A DNA stretch of 64,000 nucleotides. It comes from Thunnus maccoyii (Eukaryota > Chordata > Actinopteri > Scombriformes > Scombridae). The notes beneath the pieces were generated by a model. The model saw only the letters and a list, made by a program, of their open reading frames with translations, did not search any database and was not told where the DNA came from. Both the position numbers and the translations under genes were made by a program. The stretch is taken from positions 496,001-560,000 of the forward strand of contig NC_056551.1 of the NCBI RefSeq assembly GCF_910596095.1, written 5' to 3'. This document shows, piece after piece, positions 40,001 to 63,560 of this stretch (its first letter is position 1; every line of letters starts with the position of its first letter).

Positions 40001-42651
40001 AGGGAAGGGTCACTGCAAATCAATACAAAATTGTTCTCAGTGATCACCTTCATCCTATGATGAAACATTTCTATCCTGATGGGAGTGGTCTCCTCTAGGA
40101 TGACAATGCCCCAGTTCACAGGGCACGAGGGGTCACTGAATGGTTTGATGAGAATCAAAATGATGTGAATCATGTGCTATGGCCTTCGCAGTCACCAGAT
40201 CTCAATCCAATTGAACACCTATGGAAGATTTTGGACTGACTGTACCAGTTTTTCCTTTAATTTGTCACTCGTCTGTACATATAATGTTACAATGTCAGAT
40301 GTTCATATTATGACATGGCCAAAGTGTCAAATAATGGGGTAAACGTATGTAGAAGTAATCCCTGTTAGCAAAAAGCACTGGCTTCAGTCTGCTCTGAACG
40401 CTCAGTTTCCAACGTTTTTTTTTTTTCAATGTAGGATTGACCAGTGGCTCAAGATAATGGAGGGGTAAAATAAAAAAGTACTTTATGCAAATGAAGGAAA
40501 ACTCTGTCATCATCATTTACCAAAACTGATGCAGTGGAGGGACAGGAAGTTTAGTCTTTACCAGCTGTGGACAAATGTCTGTAGAAGAAAATGTAGTTCC
40601 TTGTTTCTGGTCTTATGGTTTCTGGGATTCCTCTCCTGTATGTCCCTTAACTCCAAGATTACAGATGCAAATTAAATGAAGTGCTGCTTGGCACAACATC
40701 ATGTCTATTGTAGGAGAAAATTGTGAGGTGCTCATGTACATAATGTTTGTTAATGAGCAAGCTACTTGTGAGTAGCTTGTGAGTAGTGATGGCCAGAAGT
40801 GGCAGAGGCAGTTTTGCATGATTTGTTCGCTTCCAGTGGGACTTGCACAATCCTGCAACTGTTTTAAGGTGTTCCACTGATAGACAGTTGGTGGCAGTAA
40901 CACACCAAGTAAGATTGCAAAGGCAAGAAGAAGAAAACTGCAGCCAGAAAACATGAATGTAAACAAAGGACCTTTTAAAACATTCAAAAACAATCAGCTT
41001 TGCAAATATTTTATGAGGAAGGAATGCATTCAACACATTTCTCATGCCTCTAGGATACACACATTGTGTTTTGGTGAGAAACACCGGATGTAAACACAAC
41101 TGTGTTTGTTTAGAAGAAAACTGTACAGCAGGTCTGTTCCAGACAGGTTTAGTGAAAACTCTGAATTTCTTAACTCTAAGTTGAGGGAAACTTGAGTTTT
41201 CATTTCTAGAAAGTTCATGTTACCTCTGGATTGGTTACTGCGGTAACTTACTCTGTGAACATAACCTGCTTGCTGGCAGTTTTTCTTCAACAAACCCTGA
41301 GTATCTCTCTGTCTCTGCCCACCTGCAGAGCCTGAAGCAGCTGTCAGATGACCTGATTCATTTCCTCACTGTTACAGTGAATATCAAAGCGCATATAAAA
41401 TTGCTAGTATTTTCAGAGGTTTAAATTGGGAAAGTAAGAGCAAAATCCTGGTTTGATATTAGTTTGTTACCCAGGGACTAAATTTGCTAACATTACCGCT
41501 TTTCCATGCGTCAGCCATTTCTCTGAACAACAATCTCTGCCCTCACATTCACATATTACACACTGTGGATTCAGCTCAGTATAAAATCTGACCTATCTTT
41601 TGTCTTTGTTGCAAGTGGAAGTTTTTGTTATGACACTGACTTGGTTCGCATTGATAAGGCAGCTGTCAACCTGTCAGAACAGTTCTCCTGCACTGAAACA
41701 TTTACTGCACATTACTGTGGTAATCTCTGTTTAAATCAAAATAAATCTCTAAGAAATGTTAGAGACATAAGACACTGACCAATGAATTATCATCTCAATT
41801 TCTCATGACTGGTCACACTGATGGAACATTCCTATCATAGTTATAATATCATGTTATGAGATTATGTGAATATTTCTAAGTGAGTATAACAGTGGTGCAG
41901 CTGAATAACTGGACTAAATGTAATTTAAGAGTGAGCTTTTAAGTATAGGATGCCTAACATGTTTTAACAGCAATTCAGCCACAACAAACTAACAATGCTG
42001 CTGTTTATTTTTAAAAGATATATGCATATACACATGCATTAACATTGCTAAACAGCTAACATTAATGATAGCTTTTTTACTCGTTCACATGCACACACTC
42101 ACTCAGAGTGAACAAACTCAGAGTTGGTTAAAGTAACACTGATCAAGTGCTCTGGAACCAAAAACCGAGTTTCCCATTTCTGAGTTAGTCAACTCAAAGG
42201 TCAGGTTTAGGTTAAGTTTGTAGAATCTGCTTTCTAGAATGTACCAGGGTACCTCTGAGGAGCAGGCAGGGCAAAAGATCTTTTTCACAGCCGATATATT
42301 GACTTGTGATAGCAGGAAAAAACAAGTATAACTAATACTGTTGTTAATAATAATAGTGTTAACAATGCAATGTCATGTAAAAAATAACATAGGAAAGGAT
42401 CTGCTGCACAATATTGTTAAGTATTTATAGTGTAGTATCCACACCAGTGGAGCAGAAAATATGACATTTAATATGTAGACTGCAATACAGAAAAGACTGG
42501 GGTTACATAGGGTTTGGTGTTTATATGTCCTCTGAATACTCCACAATACTGTCAAGGGTTCAAATGTAAAATAGTACTACCCACCTATAGCAGGTAGAGC
42601 AGGGGCAAGGCAAGCTAACACCAACAGCTGGAGCACCCTCGCAGACACCAT
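21606..42651 (-). CDS. il6st: interleukin-6 receptor subunit beta / gp130, 15 coding exons
   Basis: gp130 is the membrane co-receptor through which IL-6-family cytokines activate JAK-STAT3 and SHP2/ERK signalling. Exons joined at GT-AG sites (listed separately) give 2682 nt, 893 residues, against 918 in human. Order: signal peptide (1-22); Ig-like D1 (with IPKEQYT, as in mammals); cytokine-binding module with WSNWS at 316-320; three FNIII domains (about 330-628); transmembrane segment about 636-657; Box1 (WPQIPNP, 668-674); serine-rich STAT/SHP2 tail. Tail motifs are YSSV (Tyr770, the SHP2/SOCS3 site equivalent), YKGQ (779), dileucine in [10 protein letters not shown] (802-803), YMPQ (883) and YRPQ (890). 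Oddities: the expected third YXXQ is CFTQ (828-831), and the second cysteine pair of the D2 domain is absent. All exon phases match, so I believe the model is complete. Introns are transposon-rich. Confidence 0.97.
23838..23919 (-). CDS. il6st: il6st exon 14: Box1
   Basis: 82 nt, residues 662-689, with the JAK-binding Box1 core [10 protein letters not shown] and a following NWSP. The acceptor is TTACAG; the donor GTATGG is weaker than the other donors of the gene. Confidence 0.92.
24339..24435 (-). CDS. il6st: il6st exon 13: transmembrane segment
   Basis: 97 nt, residues 630-662. It opens with [10 protein letters not shown] and has about 22 hydrophobic residues up to LLCFYQKD, as in mammalian gp130 (GEIEAIVVPV...LFCFNKRD). 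Acceptor CCTCAG, donor GTAAGT. Confidence 0.95.
24550..25740 (+). mobile_element. L2-like LINE 3' fragment, split by a hAT element
   Basis: Plus-strand reading near 24560-24690 gives FLLLNSDK and later a [21 protein letters not shown] segment, the part of the RT ORF that follows ADDTQLYLS in L2-like elements. It continues after 25367 ([10 protein letters not shown]). The downstream [20 protein letters not shown] segment is another phrase often seen at the 3' end of such fish elements. It lies antisense in the il6st intron between exons 13 and 12. Confidence 0.7.
24695..25359. mobile_element. hAT-like element with perfect 8-bp target duplication
   Basis: Ends are TAGGGCTGGAGTC at the left and the complement of TAGGGCTGTAGTC at the right (12 of 13 match). 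It is flanked by CTTTTTTC at 24687-24694 and 25360-25367. The 665-bp element has no transposase and interrupts the LINE fragment, so it is younger than the LINE. Confidence 0.88.
26279..26419 (-). CDS. il6st: il6st exon 12: FNIII (D6) second half
   Basis: 141 nt, residues 583-629, with [20 protein letters not shown] matching the end of a fibronectin type III fold. Flanked by TTGAAG acceptor and GTAAGT donor, both phases 1. Confidence 0.93.
26559..26705 (-). CDS. il6st: il6st exon 11: FNIII (D6) first half
   Basis: 147 nt, residues 534-582, with [15 protein letters not shown] and [10 protein letters not shown], close to the human VGKNEAVLEW...GFIRNYTIFY. Acceptor TTGCAG, donor GTACGT. Confidence 0.95.
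27128..27229 (-). CDS. il6st: il6st exon 10: FNIII (D5) second half
   Basis: 102 nt, residues 500-533: [20 protein letters not shown], the counterpart of human CYLITVTPVYADGPGSPESI. Acceptor TTCTAG, donor GTAAGT. Confidence 0.94.
28899..29069 (-). CDS. il6st: il6st exon 9: FNIII (D5) first half
   Basis: 171 nt, residues 443-499, with [20 protein letters not shown] and YVVEWVS, then DWQRE as in human. Acceptor TTACAG, donor GTAATT. Confidence 0.95.
29243..29400 (+). mobile_element. tRNA-derived SINE
   Basis: Pol III-like box A (TGGCCTAGAGGTTAAGG, from 29258) and box B (GGATTTGCATCC, 29300-29311) are followed by CCTTTGCTGCATGTCATTCCCC. Similar tails occur near 33300 and 62580. It lies in an il6st intron, antisense to the gene. 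Confidence 0.65.
30152..30404 (-). CDS. il6st: il6st exon 8: FNIII (D4)
   Basis: 253 nt, residues 359-442, including [14 protein letters not shown] (human EANGKILDYEVTLT) and [15 protein letters not shown] (human VRNLVGKSDAAVL). Acceptor TGCCAG, donor GTACGT. Confidence 0.95.
32014..32096 (-). CDS. il6st: il6st exon 7: D3-D4 junction
   Basis: 83 nt, residues 331-358 ([12 protein letters not shown]...). Human has RPSKAPSFWYKI at this place. Acceptor GCCTAG, donor GTAAAT. This short exon is not obvious as an open frame but is required to keep phase. Confidence 0.9.
33262..33385 (+). mobile_element. tRNA-derived SINE, truncated copy
   Basis: Box B GGTTTGATTCC (33281-33291) and a TTTGCTGCATGTTATCCCCC tail, the same family as the copy at 29243. 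Box A is lost or degraded. Confidence 0.55.
33981..34009. repeat. (GT)n microsatellite
   Basis: About fourteen GT units in an il6st intron. Confidence 0.95.
34625..34787 (-). CDS. il6st: il6st exon 6: WSXWS half of D3
   Basis: 163 nt, residues 277-331, with [15 protein letters not shown] and YWSNWS, the class I cytokine receptor signature. Acceptor CTTTAG, donor GTGAGT. Confidence 0.96.
35516..35670 (-). CDS. il6st: il6st exon 5: first half of D3
   Basis: 155 nt, residues 225-276, with [10 protein letters not shown]...LLINWTHP and [13 protein letters not shown], matching human KPNPPHNLSV...LKLTWTNP and YNIQYRTKDASTW. Acceptor TTGCAG, donor GTAAGT. Confidence 0.94.
35842..35999 (-). CDS. il6st: il6st exon 4: second half of D2
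   Basis: 158 nt, residues 172-225, including [16 protein letters not shown] (human IEVWVEAENALGKVTS). The Cys pair that human carries just before this (DCKAKRDTPTSC) is not present; the region reads [16 protein letters not shown]. Acceptor CAACAG, donor GTAAGT. Confidence 0.94.
36560..37090 (-). mobile_element. Tc1-like element, minus orientation, rearranged
   Basis: The inverted terminal block (GGGTGACAAATTAAAGGAAA) starts at 37085 and reads leftward. The minus strand then carries broken Tc1 transposase sequence, including the segment before [10 protein letters not shown]. It matches the plus-strand copy at 39866-40278 over about 365 nt at roughly 90 percent by eye. Nearer its 3' end a 60-nt piece (36582-36640) is inverted between arms GAAGAATGGTGTTCATC and its complement. 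Non-functional. Confidence 0.8.
37878..38022 (-). CDS. il6st: il6st exon 3: first half of D2
   Basis: 145 nt, residues 124-172: [16 protein letters not shown]...ISCEWEPG, matching human PPEKPKNLSC...RCEWDGG; the first D2 cysteine pair is kept. Acceptor TGTCAG, donor GTGAGT. It lies between two inverted Tc1-like copies together with exon 2. Confidence 0.94.
38100..38590 (-). mobile_element. LINE reverse transcriptase fragment (CR1/jockey-like)
   Basis: Minus-strand reading: [52 protein letters not shown] and, after a frameshift, [11 protein letters not shown]. This is the conserved start of a non-LTR RT domain, broken by stops and frameshifts. It lies in the intron between il6st exons 2 and 3. 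Confidence 0.75.
38877..39179 (-). CDS. il6st: il6st exon 2: Ig-like D1
   Basis: 303 nt, residues 23-124. The segment [12 protein letters not shown] corresponds to human [12 protein letters not shown]; cysteines for the Ig fold are present (TATC and LLCRC). Acceptor CTTCAG, donor GTAAGT. Confidence 0.93.
39817..40430. mobile_element. inverted-repeat element hosting a Tc1 insertion
   Basis: The left end (TTAAAAGGGGACATATTATG, from 39813) and the sequence after 40278 (AATGTTACAATGTCAG, GTAAACGTATGTAGAAG, CTCAGTTTCCAAC) match, in inverse orientation, the right part of the element at 46061-47221. The Tc1-like copy sits between the two halves in a TA-rich stretch. The far end was not found. Confidence 0.6.
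39866..40278 (+). mobile_element. Tc1-like element, plus orientation, internally deleted
   Basis: Both ends carry the terminal block (GTGACAAATTAAAGGAAA at 39874 and its complement at about 40252-40269). The transposase remnant reads [20 protein letters not shown], then a stop after PDGSGLL, then [16 protein letters not shown] and [15 protein letters not shown]. That is the DDE domain middle of a Tc1 transposase. Only about 400 bp remain, so it cannot move by itself. Confidence 0.85.
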
Positions 42652-42663
42652 GATGATGACCAG
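42585..42663 (-). CDS. il6st: il6st exon with start codon and signal peptide
   Basis: Coding part is 42585-42651 (67 nt, 22 codons plus one base); 12 nt of 5' UTR follow a TTCTAG acceptor at 42664. The peptide starts [20 protein letters not shown], a typical signal sequence, and splices in phase to exon 2. The start ATG has G at +4 and A at -3. Confidence 0.85.
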
Positions 42664-43041
42664 CTAGAACATTAAAATAAACATAATTTCAGTTTTGTCT
42701 AAAACATTAAAACATCAAAAACGTTTCAACAAGTAGCGTAACGTTGAGGTTAGTTGTTGTTTATCGCATCTTAAAATGCTTCTGTGATAATGTTATCAGT
42801 CCTGTAAACATTAGGTAAATGCTTAACTCGAAACATGAATTTATTATAATGGCAGCTAATGGCAGCTTTGTTCTTAAAAGGCACAGGCACAGACGGAAAG
42901 TTATTGGTAGTGTATAGCTAAATACAATGTAGCTACAGAACGGTAACAGTGTTGCCTATTAAATATTAAGCATGCGAGCTCACATTGCCTTCCCTGCCAA
43001 CGCCATATTGTTTCCGCAATGAAAAGCAAGTTATTACTTAC

Positions 43042-43110
43042 CTAACTGGCGTCAATTTTAGTCCCTGTATAAGATTTACAAGATCAATACCATATTTCTT
43101 TATGCCAAAA
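43042..43110 (-). other. il6st: probable non-coding first exon of il6st (5' limit unknown)
   Basis: A perfect donor GTAAGTAA follows position 43042 on the minus strand, 378 nt upstream of the acceptor of the start-codon exon. This gives a simple intron 1. The upstream limit is a guess; no transcript evidence is available. Confidence 0.4.
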
Positions 43111-43550
43111 CTTAACAATTGTCAAAACGAGTTAAGTGAATCCGATCATATGTATCACGTCCGTGCTAGTTATTCTGTGGTAAGACCACCCACTTCCCGT
43201 CAAGGGAAACTTACGTCGCAACGCTTAAGCAGTGCTGCGCAATGCTTAGACGATCTTACACCATACTGATGGGCCTACGTGTATTGTATTGAGCGTTTGC
43301 CCTGCAGCTGGTAGTTTAGGGATCGGATCTAATGCTCAGCGAAGACATACTGTTTGGTGATTTGTCAGAGAAACTATCTGTCAAACACTTTCGACGAATA
43401 GGACGTTTCCGATTTTGACTGTCCTGGCTATGCGCGTTCATCGCTGTTGTTTCCAGTATGTACCCGCCCTTCGTGCTCACAAGAATGCACGCGCATACCG
43501 CATGCGCATAGCGCATAACCCCAAGGAAGGAGAAGAAGACAGAAACACAA
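43111..43550 (-). promoter_or_regulatory. CpG-richer stretch, probable il6st promoter
   Basis: CpG density rises relative to the surrounding AT-rich DNA (for example around 43190-43250 and 43420-43520). An ETS-like CACTTCC and an NRF1-like CGCATGCGCAT are visible, with no TATA box. Position upstream of the candidate exon 1 supports promoter function; the sites are motif guesses only. Confidence 0.35.
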
Positions 43551-44689
43551 TGGGTGCCTTCCAAGTCTGTCAAATTGCATCCACGTTTCCCTCACTCGCG
43601 TCTTTTCCTTGCGTCTTAGTCCCTCTAACACTGGAAAATATGTATTTGGCTAAATCTTTCAGGGAAAATGGAAATGATGTAACTCATATCAAACCCGACG
43701 CTCAGGAATGTTCAGCCTCACATGTGACTAAACGGAAATGACGATAAATGATGTGTTAACTCTTATTCTGGATAAAATTACAGTCAGGAAGAGTCTGTCA
43801 GCAATAAACAGTATAATGGAGGAAATAACATCATGAAAAGAAAAATCTTTCTAATAAATGAAGAAAGTCGTTTATGGTTCTTTTGTTGATCAGACTGACA
43901 ATTAACAGACTTTTAACTATATGATGAATCAGAAAACAAATAAAGCATACAATTTGGGAGTGATATACTTAAATTTAATCTGTAATCTGTCTCCACTTCG
44001 GTATGAAACTGCAGTGATGTATCAGATCAGTCAGATCAGCTGCTGTCAGCAACTGCTGGCCTGTGTTGGCCAGTAAAAGACTTCCGTGAAGGCTGCTCGC
44101 TCCTCAGAGATCCCTCCTCGCTCCTCGATCCTCGCTTCTTTCCCCATGACTGTGTGCATGAAAATTCAGTATGCAAGGGGTATTCAGTTGGTTGCAATCT
44201 GCTATCTCACCGCTTAATGCCATTAAATCCTACACACTGGTCCTTTAACCTTAGCCTAATACTTGTGTCCCAAGCAAGCCAGGATTTTTTTTAATTCTCA
44301 AACAAAGAGAGAGCAGCCAGGCATGAAATAAAGACGCACAACATGTAGCAAGAGATACCTAAATCAATTACAGTTGCACAAACAGAGAGAAAGATACAAA
44401 AGAAAACTAGGTAAGGCTGCACAATGTTATACAAACCAATGACACAAATGGTATGTGTATCATTTAATGATTTTACCAGCTTTACAACACTAGATATTAA
44501 ATAATTTATATCTTCTGAGATTTATATTTATATAAAAATTTATAGATTTATATATTTATGGGGCAATAACCATACCATGTCCCAACAAATACTGGGGAAA
44601 GTTGTTCCAGCGATGTAGCATAAGGAACAAAATCCTTTAACCAAAAATCGTTAACAATACAATCCAGCCCTGCTGCTGAGAGAGGCTGC
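43551..44689. other. no gene recognised
   Basis: Overlapping open frames on both strands around 43316-43741 follow from the CpG-rich sequence and resemble nothing I know. A CTCGCTCCTC-rich stretch near 44095-44145 looks repetitive. Confidence 0.4.
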
Positions 44690-44813
44690 TACTGTGTCCT
44701 GAATTACTGACTATCTGCAGGACAGAGCACAGTTTGTGCGGCTGTGTGTTTGCGCAGGTGGTGAACAGCAAAGGTGCACAGCAGGGGACCCACCTCTCAC
44801 CTTTCCTCTTTAT
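44690..44813 (+). mobile_element. LINE reverse transcriptase fragment
   Basis: Plus-strand reading gives DYLQDRAQFVRLCVCAGG and, after it, a PLTFPLYQ-like segment, matching the DYL.DRPQYVRL...APQGTVLSPFLFTLY region of fish non-LTR RTs. It is cut on the right by the element at 44814. Confidence 0.55.
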
Positions 44814-45355
44814 CAGTGGTGAAAGACGTATTGAAACTTGTTACTTCAGTAAAAGTAGGAATACCAAAGTATAAAAATACTCCCTCACCAGTAAAAGTCA
44901 AAATTCAAAGCATTCAAAATCTTACTTAAGTACAAAAGTATTAGTTGCAAAATTTATTTTAAGTATCAAAAGTAAAAGTGTTTTATTGATTATACTGTAT
45001 ATATGAAGATATACAGTGCCAAAGGGGATTTAATGTGTTTTTTTACACTGATCAACAAAAAAGACCCTTATCAAAGTGAAAACATCTTTAATGAGTGATC
45101 TGAATTAATAAACATATAAAATACAATGGCCATTTCAATCTAATCTAAATCTAAATTATAACTAACTATAACTATACTATAACTAACTATAGCTGTCAAA
45201 TTAGTGTAGTGGAGTAGAATGAACAATATTTCCCTCTGAAATGTAGTGGAGTGGAAGTATAAAGTAGTATAACATGGAAATACTCAAGTGAAGACCAAGG
45301 TCCTCAAAATGGTACTTGACTGAATATAGTTAAATGCTACTTTTCATTACTGGTT
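44814..45355. mobile_element. hAT-like miniature element
   Basis: Begins CAGTGGTGAAAGACGTATTG and ends with the inverted type (TACTTTTCATTACTG). Internal TACTTAAGTACAAAAGTA and AGTAGTATAACATGGAAATACTCAAGT are the phrases typical of this fish family. Related to 8574-9402. No target duplication confirmed. Confidence 0.6.
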
Positions 45356-46060
45356 CAGGAGCATGTTGCACAAACATCTCACATCACCTCCACAACCTAC
45401 TGGTCAAGCAGTGGGCCATTCTCATTAAGAGACTCATTTAGCTGTGATAGTGACTGTGAACACAATAGGAAGTCATCGGTCTGTACAATGAATGAATCCC
45501 CTCTGACAAACTGTGGACCTACACATTTTATTACAATTATTATATTACTATTTATTTCCTGTTCATCTGTCCATCCAATACTGTTACTGTCAACTTGCAC
45601 TTCAGATGTATAACAACACATGCAAAGAAAAACTGTAATGTAGATATCACTGTTATTGACATTTCCTTTTTTAAACATTGTACAATGCTTCATACACTCA
45701 TGGCTCCCTCTTGGTACAAGATGACAATTCAGCATTAGTTTATTAATTATTAATATGTTCATCTGAATGACTGTTCTGTTCCTTTTACTTCAAAATCCTC
45801 CTCTTCATGGTTCCCTTTGTTGCGGAGGAGAAATTTGGTAAAAGAGCTATTAAGAGGCTCCTTCTGACTGGAATTATTTACCCTCATATGTCTGTTTCTA
45901 GTGATGCTATCACTGACCATCTTCTTAAACTCCAGTCCATGACACAAGTCTCTAATATCATTAATGTGACTATACACAACAGTACTTTTGGACTTACCTG
46001 TGCAGTGATGGATAGTATAAAAGTATTAGTAGTAGTATTAAAGTATTCAGATACTTTAAT

Positions 46061-47221
46061 TAAAGAGGACTTATTATGCCCATTTCCAGCTCTAAATTAA
46101 ATTATTTTTGGACTCCACTAGAGTAGCTTTGCAAGATTCACTGTTCAAAAACTTATTTATCTTATGCTGACCCTTTAAGCAGCCCCTCAGTTCAGCTTCT
46201 GTCTGAAACAGGCCATTTTAGCTCCTGTCTCTTTAAGGCCCCCCTCCCAAACTCTGATCTCATTGGTCTGCTTTCTGAGGGGCAGCACACATTATTATGG
46301 ATCCCACTGCTTTTCTTGGCAAAAACCCACCCCACTCTGCCTCTGAACTCCCTACTCTGCCTCTGATTGGCATACCCTGATATTCTTACCCTAATACTAA
46401 CCAGTCTCACTTCTCATGCCTAAACCTAATCAACCCAAGCAATGAAGGCAACAAATACTAGCCAGTGAGAGGCAGAGTAGGGAGGGTCTTGCCAAGAAAA
46501 GCAGTGGGATCCATAATAACGCTGGCAGCACGAATCAATCATGTAAAGTTACAGCCGATACAAACCCAACATTTCCGGCTTTACTGCTTCAAATTAAAAG
46601 CTTTTAGATAACTAAATAACAGGAGATCTTTATTGTGAAGAATTTACAGGAAGTTCGTCACCAAATTAGCAGAGCTTCGTTAGCAGTGCTAAAACACAGT
46701 TGAAACAACAAGATATGGAGATATTTGGAGCTATTTGTTCAGAGGATCAGTTAGATATAATGCAGAGAGGAACAGTACAAGCAGAAACAGCCATAGTGAT
46801 GATAATCTTTGATGAAGAGTTGCAAACGACCAGCACACCTCCAACAGGTGAACTACTTCTTTTACTTTGCACTGCTGTATAATGGAGTCATGGCTCGACG
46901 TGACAATCCCCAAAACAATGGAAAAACGCCATAATGTTAACGCAGCAGAGCAGTGTACTTGCATGCTTTGTGGAGCAGATGACCATATAAAGAAATCCGT
47001 CACAAGCCAACGTCGGCTTGGGCTGAAAGTAGAAAAAACAGTTGGAAACTGAGCGTTAGGAGTTGTCTGAAGCCGCTGCTTTTTGCTTACAGGGATTGCT
47101 TCTACATACGTTTACCTCATTGTTTGACACGTCAGCCACTTTTAACATGAACATCCAACATTGTAACATTATATATATATATATGACTGAAATAAGGAAA
47201 AGCATAATAGGACCCCTTTAA
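46061..47221. mobile_element. 1.16-kb terminal-inverted-repeat element
   Basis: Left end TTAAAGAGGACTTATTATGC, right end complement TTAAAGGGGTCCTATTATGC. TTAA is present at both edges, compatible with a TTAA target duplication (piggyBac-like) or simply part of the inverted repeat. No transposase visible. A second copy, split by a Tc1 element, is at 39817. Confidence 0.65.
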
Positions 47222-47280
47222 GTAAAGTTAACTCAGTACTTAATTAAATGCACTTGCTTTCTGCCACTGCTTACCTGTGC

Positions 47281-47425
47281 AGTGGTGGCCTAAAGGTTAG
47301 GGAAGGTCGCTGGTTCAATCCCTGAACCAGTAGGATATGGGATGGATGGAGGATGAGGATGGGAAAAGAGAAGTGAAAGAGCACTGCCTGCTCCTCCCTC
47401 ATTACTGGTGCTAAGGTGAGATCTA
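47281..47425 (+). mobile_element. tRNA-derived SINE
   Basis: Box A TGGCCTAAAGGTTAGG (from 47285) and box B GGTTCAATCCC (47312-47322) have tRNA-like spacing. The rest is an unrelated tail ending near ACTGGTGCTAAGG. It is not a functional tRNA: no cloverleaf acceptor or anticodon arm could be drawn. Confidence 0.55.
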
Positions 47426-48953
47426 AGTCCCACCTCTTCATCACAAATGCCTTGCTGGAATTCGTTGAGATTTGTTATTTGACCAAAGAGATTAACTTTT
47501 TTCTTTTTGATAATGACGTCACTTGTTGCTGCTTTGTTTATTTCAAAGGGTTTACACTGATGATTTTACATCAGTACATGGATAATAAATTGGAAACAAT
47601 CAGTGCAACTACTTTACTTGATGCCAATCAAAAAATAATACAAAAAACATTCTGATCATTAAACAAATAATTTGGACAACTGCATTCACTGAGAAATCAC
47701 TACTGCAAACAATTATTTGTTTCTGTCAGTTTAACAGTAAACTGTATAACAATGTTTTCACAAATAAAGACAGATATGTGTTTCAGTTTCAGAACAGTAA
47801 AACAACCTCACTGTAAAAAGACACATCATAAAAGACATGGAATTATGACATTTATTATTTTAGAATTCAACTTTGTCAGTTGTTTGTTTTTTAACAATAT
47901 ATAAAGCCTTCATTCAAAGTTAGATGTCAGTATTACAGCTCCCAGCACTTAATTAACTGAATCTTTTAGCATGGAAAATCAGTCTCATTCTTATTTCCAC
48001 TAGTTTGTTCTATTGGTAATTGAATTTTATTAACAATCAAATGTTGCCTTTTTACTCCAAAATACTTCAAAATATGTCAAAATACTGTGATGTCATACTA
48101 TTTAACCTAAAGGATCCCTGCTTTAGGTAGGCTTTATAAAATAATGTAGCCAATACAGAAGTAGTTCATTTTATTTGAAAATATTTGCCAACCTACACTG
48201 TGTGTTGTTGAAGGTAATACAAGTTGAATGTATACAATGTAATACAAGTTGTTAATGCTGTTGTTTTTCTTGGAAGGACAGTCTTGGACATTGCTGAATC
48301 ACACTGTATCAACAAAGGTGAAAAAAACATGAAAAACCAAAGGTTTTCTGGTGCATATTAGATACTACTATATGTTGTGTGAGGGAGGAAGGTTTCTTCT
48401 GTGCATTAGCAACTGCTATCTCACATGAGTTTCAGTTTCTTCTTCTTATTTTATCATATTCTTAAAAGCGACAATAGAAAAGTGGGCCTTGATGTGTTCA
48501 TGAATGTGTCCAATATGTCCAATGTTTGGTCAAATAAGAGAAACATTTCTGGCAGAAATAGTTTGGATAGTTGTGCCCACAAGTGACTTTCTAGTGCACA
48601 CAAGATAGTTACACATGCATACAAGGAACTTTTATATAATGACAAGATGTTTTCCAATTAACTGTACTAGTGCATGTAACAGTTTCTGGTGCACACTAAA
48701 TAGCTTTCAGTTTGTAATAGACACTTTGTTGCTCACGTCACTTCAGGGGCGCAATAGATTTACAACTGAACCAGCAAATACAGTAAATCCTGAGAATACT
48801 CACATTCACTTGTTTCTTACAATAACAACAGACTTTCTGTTACATGAAGATTCTACCTGTAAAGGGTGTATGCTGGGAGCTTTGGCTGGGAGATTAAACC
48901 TTTTTTCTTGCTTTGTCTTTTGGGCTGTCATTCATGTAGCTCTGTAGAGGTCT
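47426..48953. other. downstream flank / possible 3' UTR of tropomyosin
   Basis: No coding exon recognised. The part next to 48953 should include the 3' UTR of the 9d-terminated transcripts; AATAAA hexamers occur on the minus strand near 48170 and 47850. Confidence 0.4.
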
Positions 48954-63145
<14,192 letters not shown>

Positions 63146-63300
63146 CTGCAGGGGTTAGTCCACAGCAGGACGTCGGGCGTGGGGGAGGACAGTGGGAAGG
63201 GTAGCCATAACACAATACAAGTCCCATACAGGCGGTGGTGATGTATTGAGGCATGCATTACATGAAAACACACAAGAAGAGAACACAAAACACTCATCCA

Positions 63301-63560
63301 GGGGCCTGTACCACGGAGCCTGATTAGTGTGCTAGCCAGCTATCTTTGGGCTTAACTTAGGTTTTCCAGTATCAAGAAGGTGGCACACTTTTAACCCTGG
63401 TAAATCACCATGGTAACCTGCTCAGAGGATCAGATCAAACCCTGCCAGCAGCCCGGCCACCAACCTGTTCTAGGCTTCCATTTCCACTCTGGTTTTAAAA
63501 GAGAGCTTCTAATAAATGGAGGGATAGATTACAACACTAAACACATACTGATGATTTTAG
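63301..63560. mobile_element. partial element related to the 58018 family
   Basis: Starts GGGGCCTGTACCACGGAGCC and contains CTTAACTTAGGTTTTCCAG and CACCATGGTAACCTGCTC, echoing GTTACCATGGTGATCTAGCC near the right end of 58018-60090. The second end is not seen. Confidence 0.45.

Noticed and set aside
43194..43208. TTCCCGTCAAGGGAA palindrome as a STAT3 site in the il6st promoter
   Set aside because: The half-site spacing (5 nt between TTCCC and GGGAA) is not the TTCnnnGAA arrangement of STAT sites.
43316..43741. Overlapping frames on both strands at the CpG-rich region
   Set aside because: Explained by low stop-codon density in CpG-rich promoter DNA; no recognisable protein.
47281..47330. Functional tRNA gene
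   Set aside because: Box A and B are present, but no anticodon arm or paired acceptor stem can be drawn; it is SINE-like.
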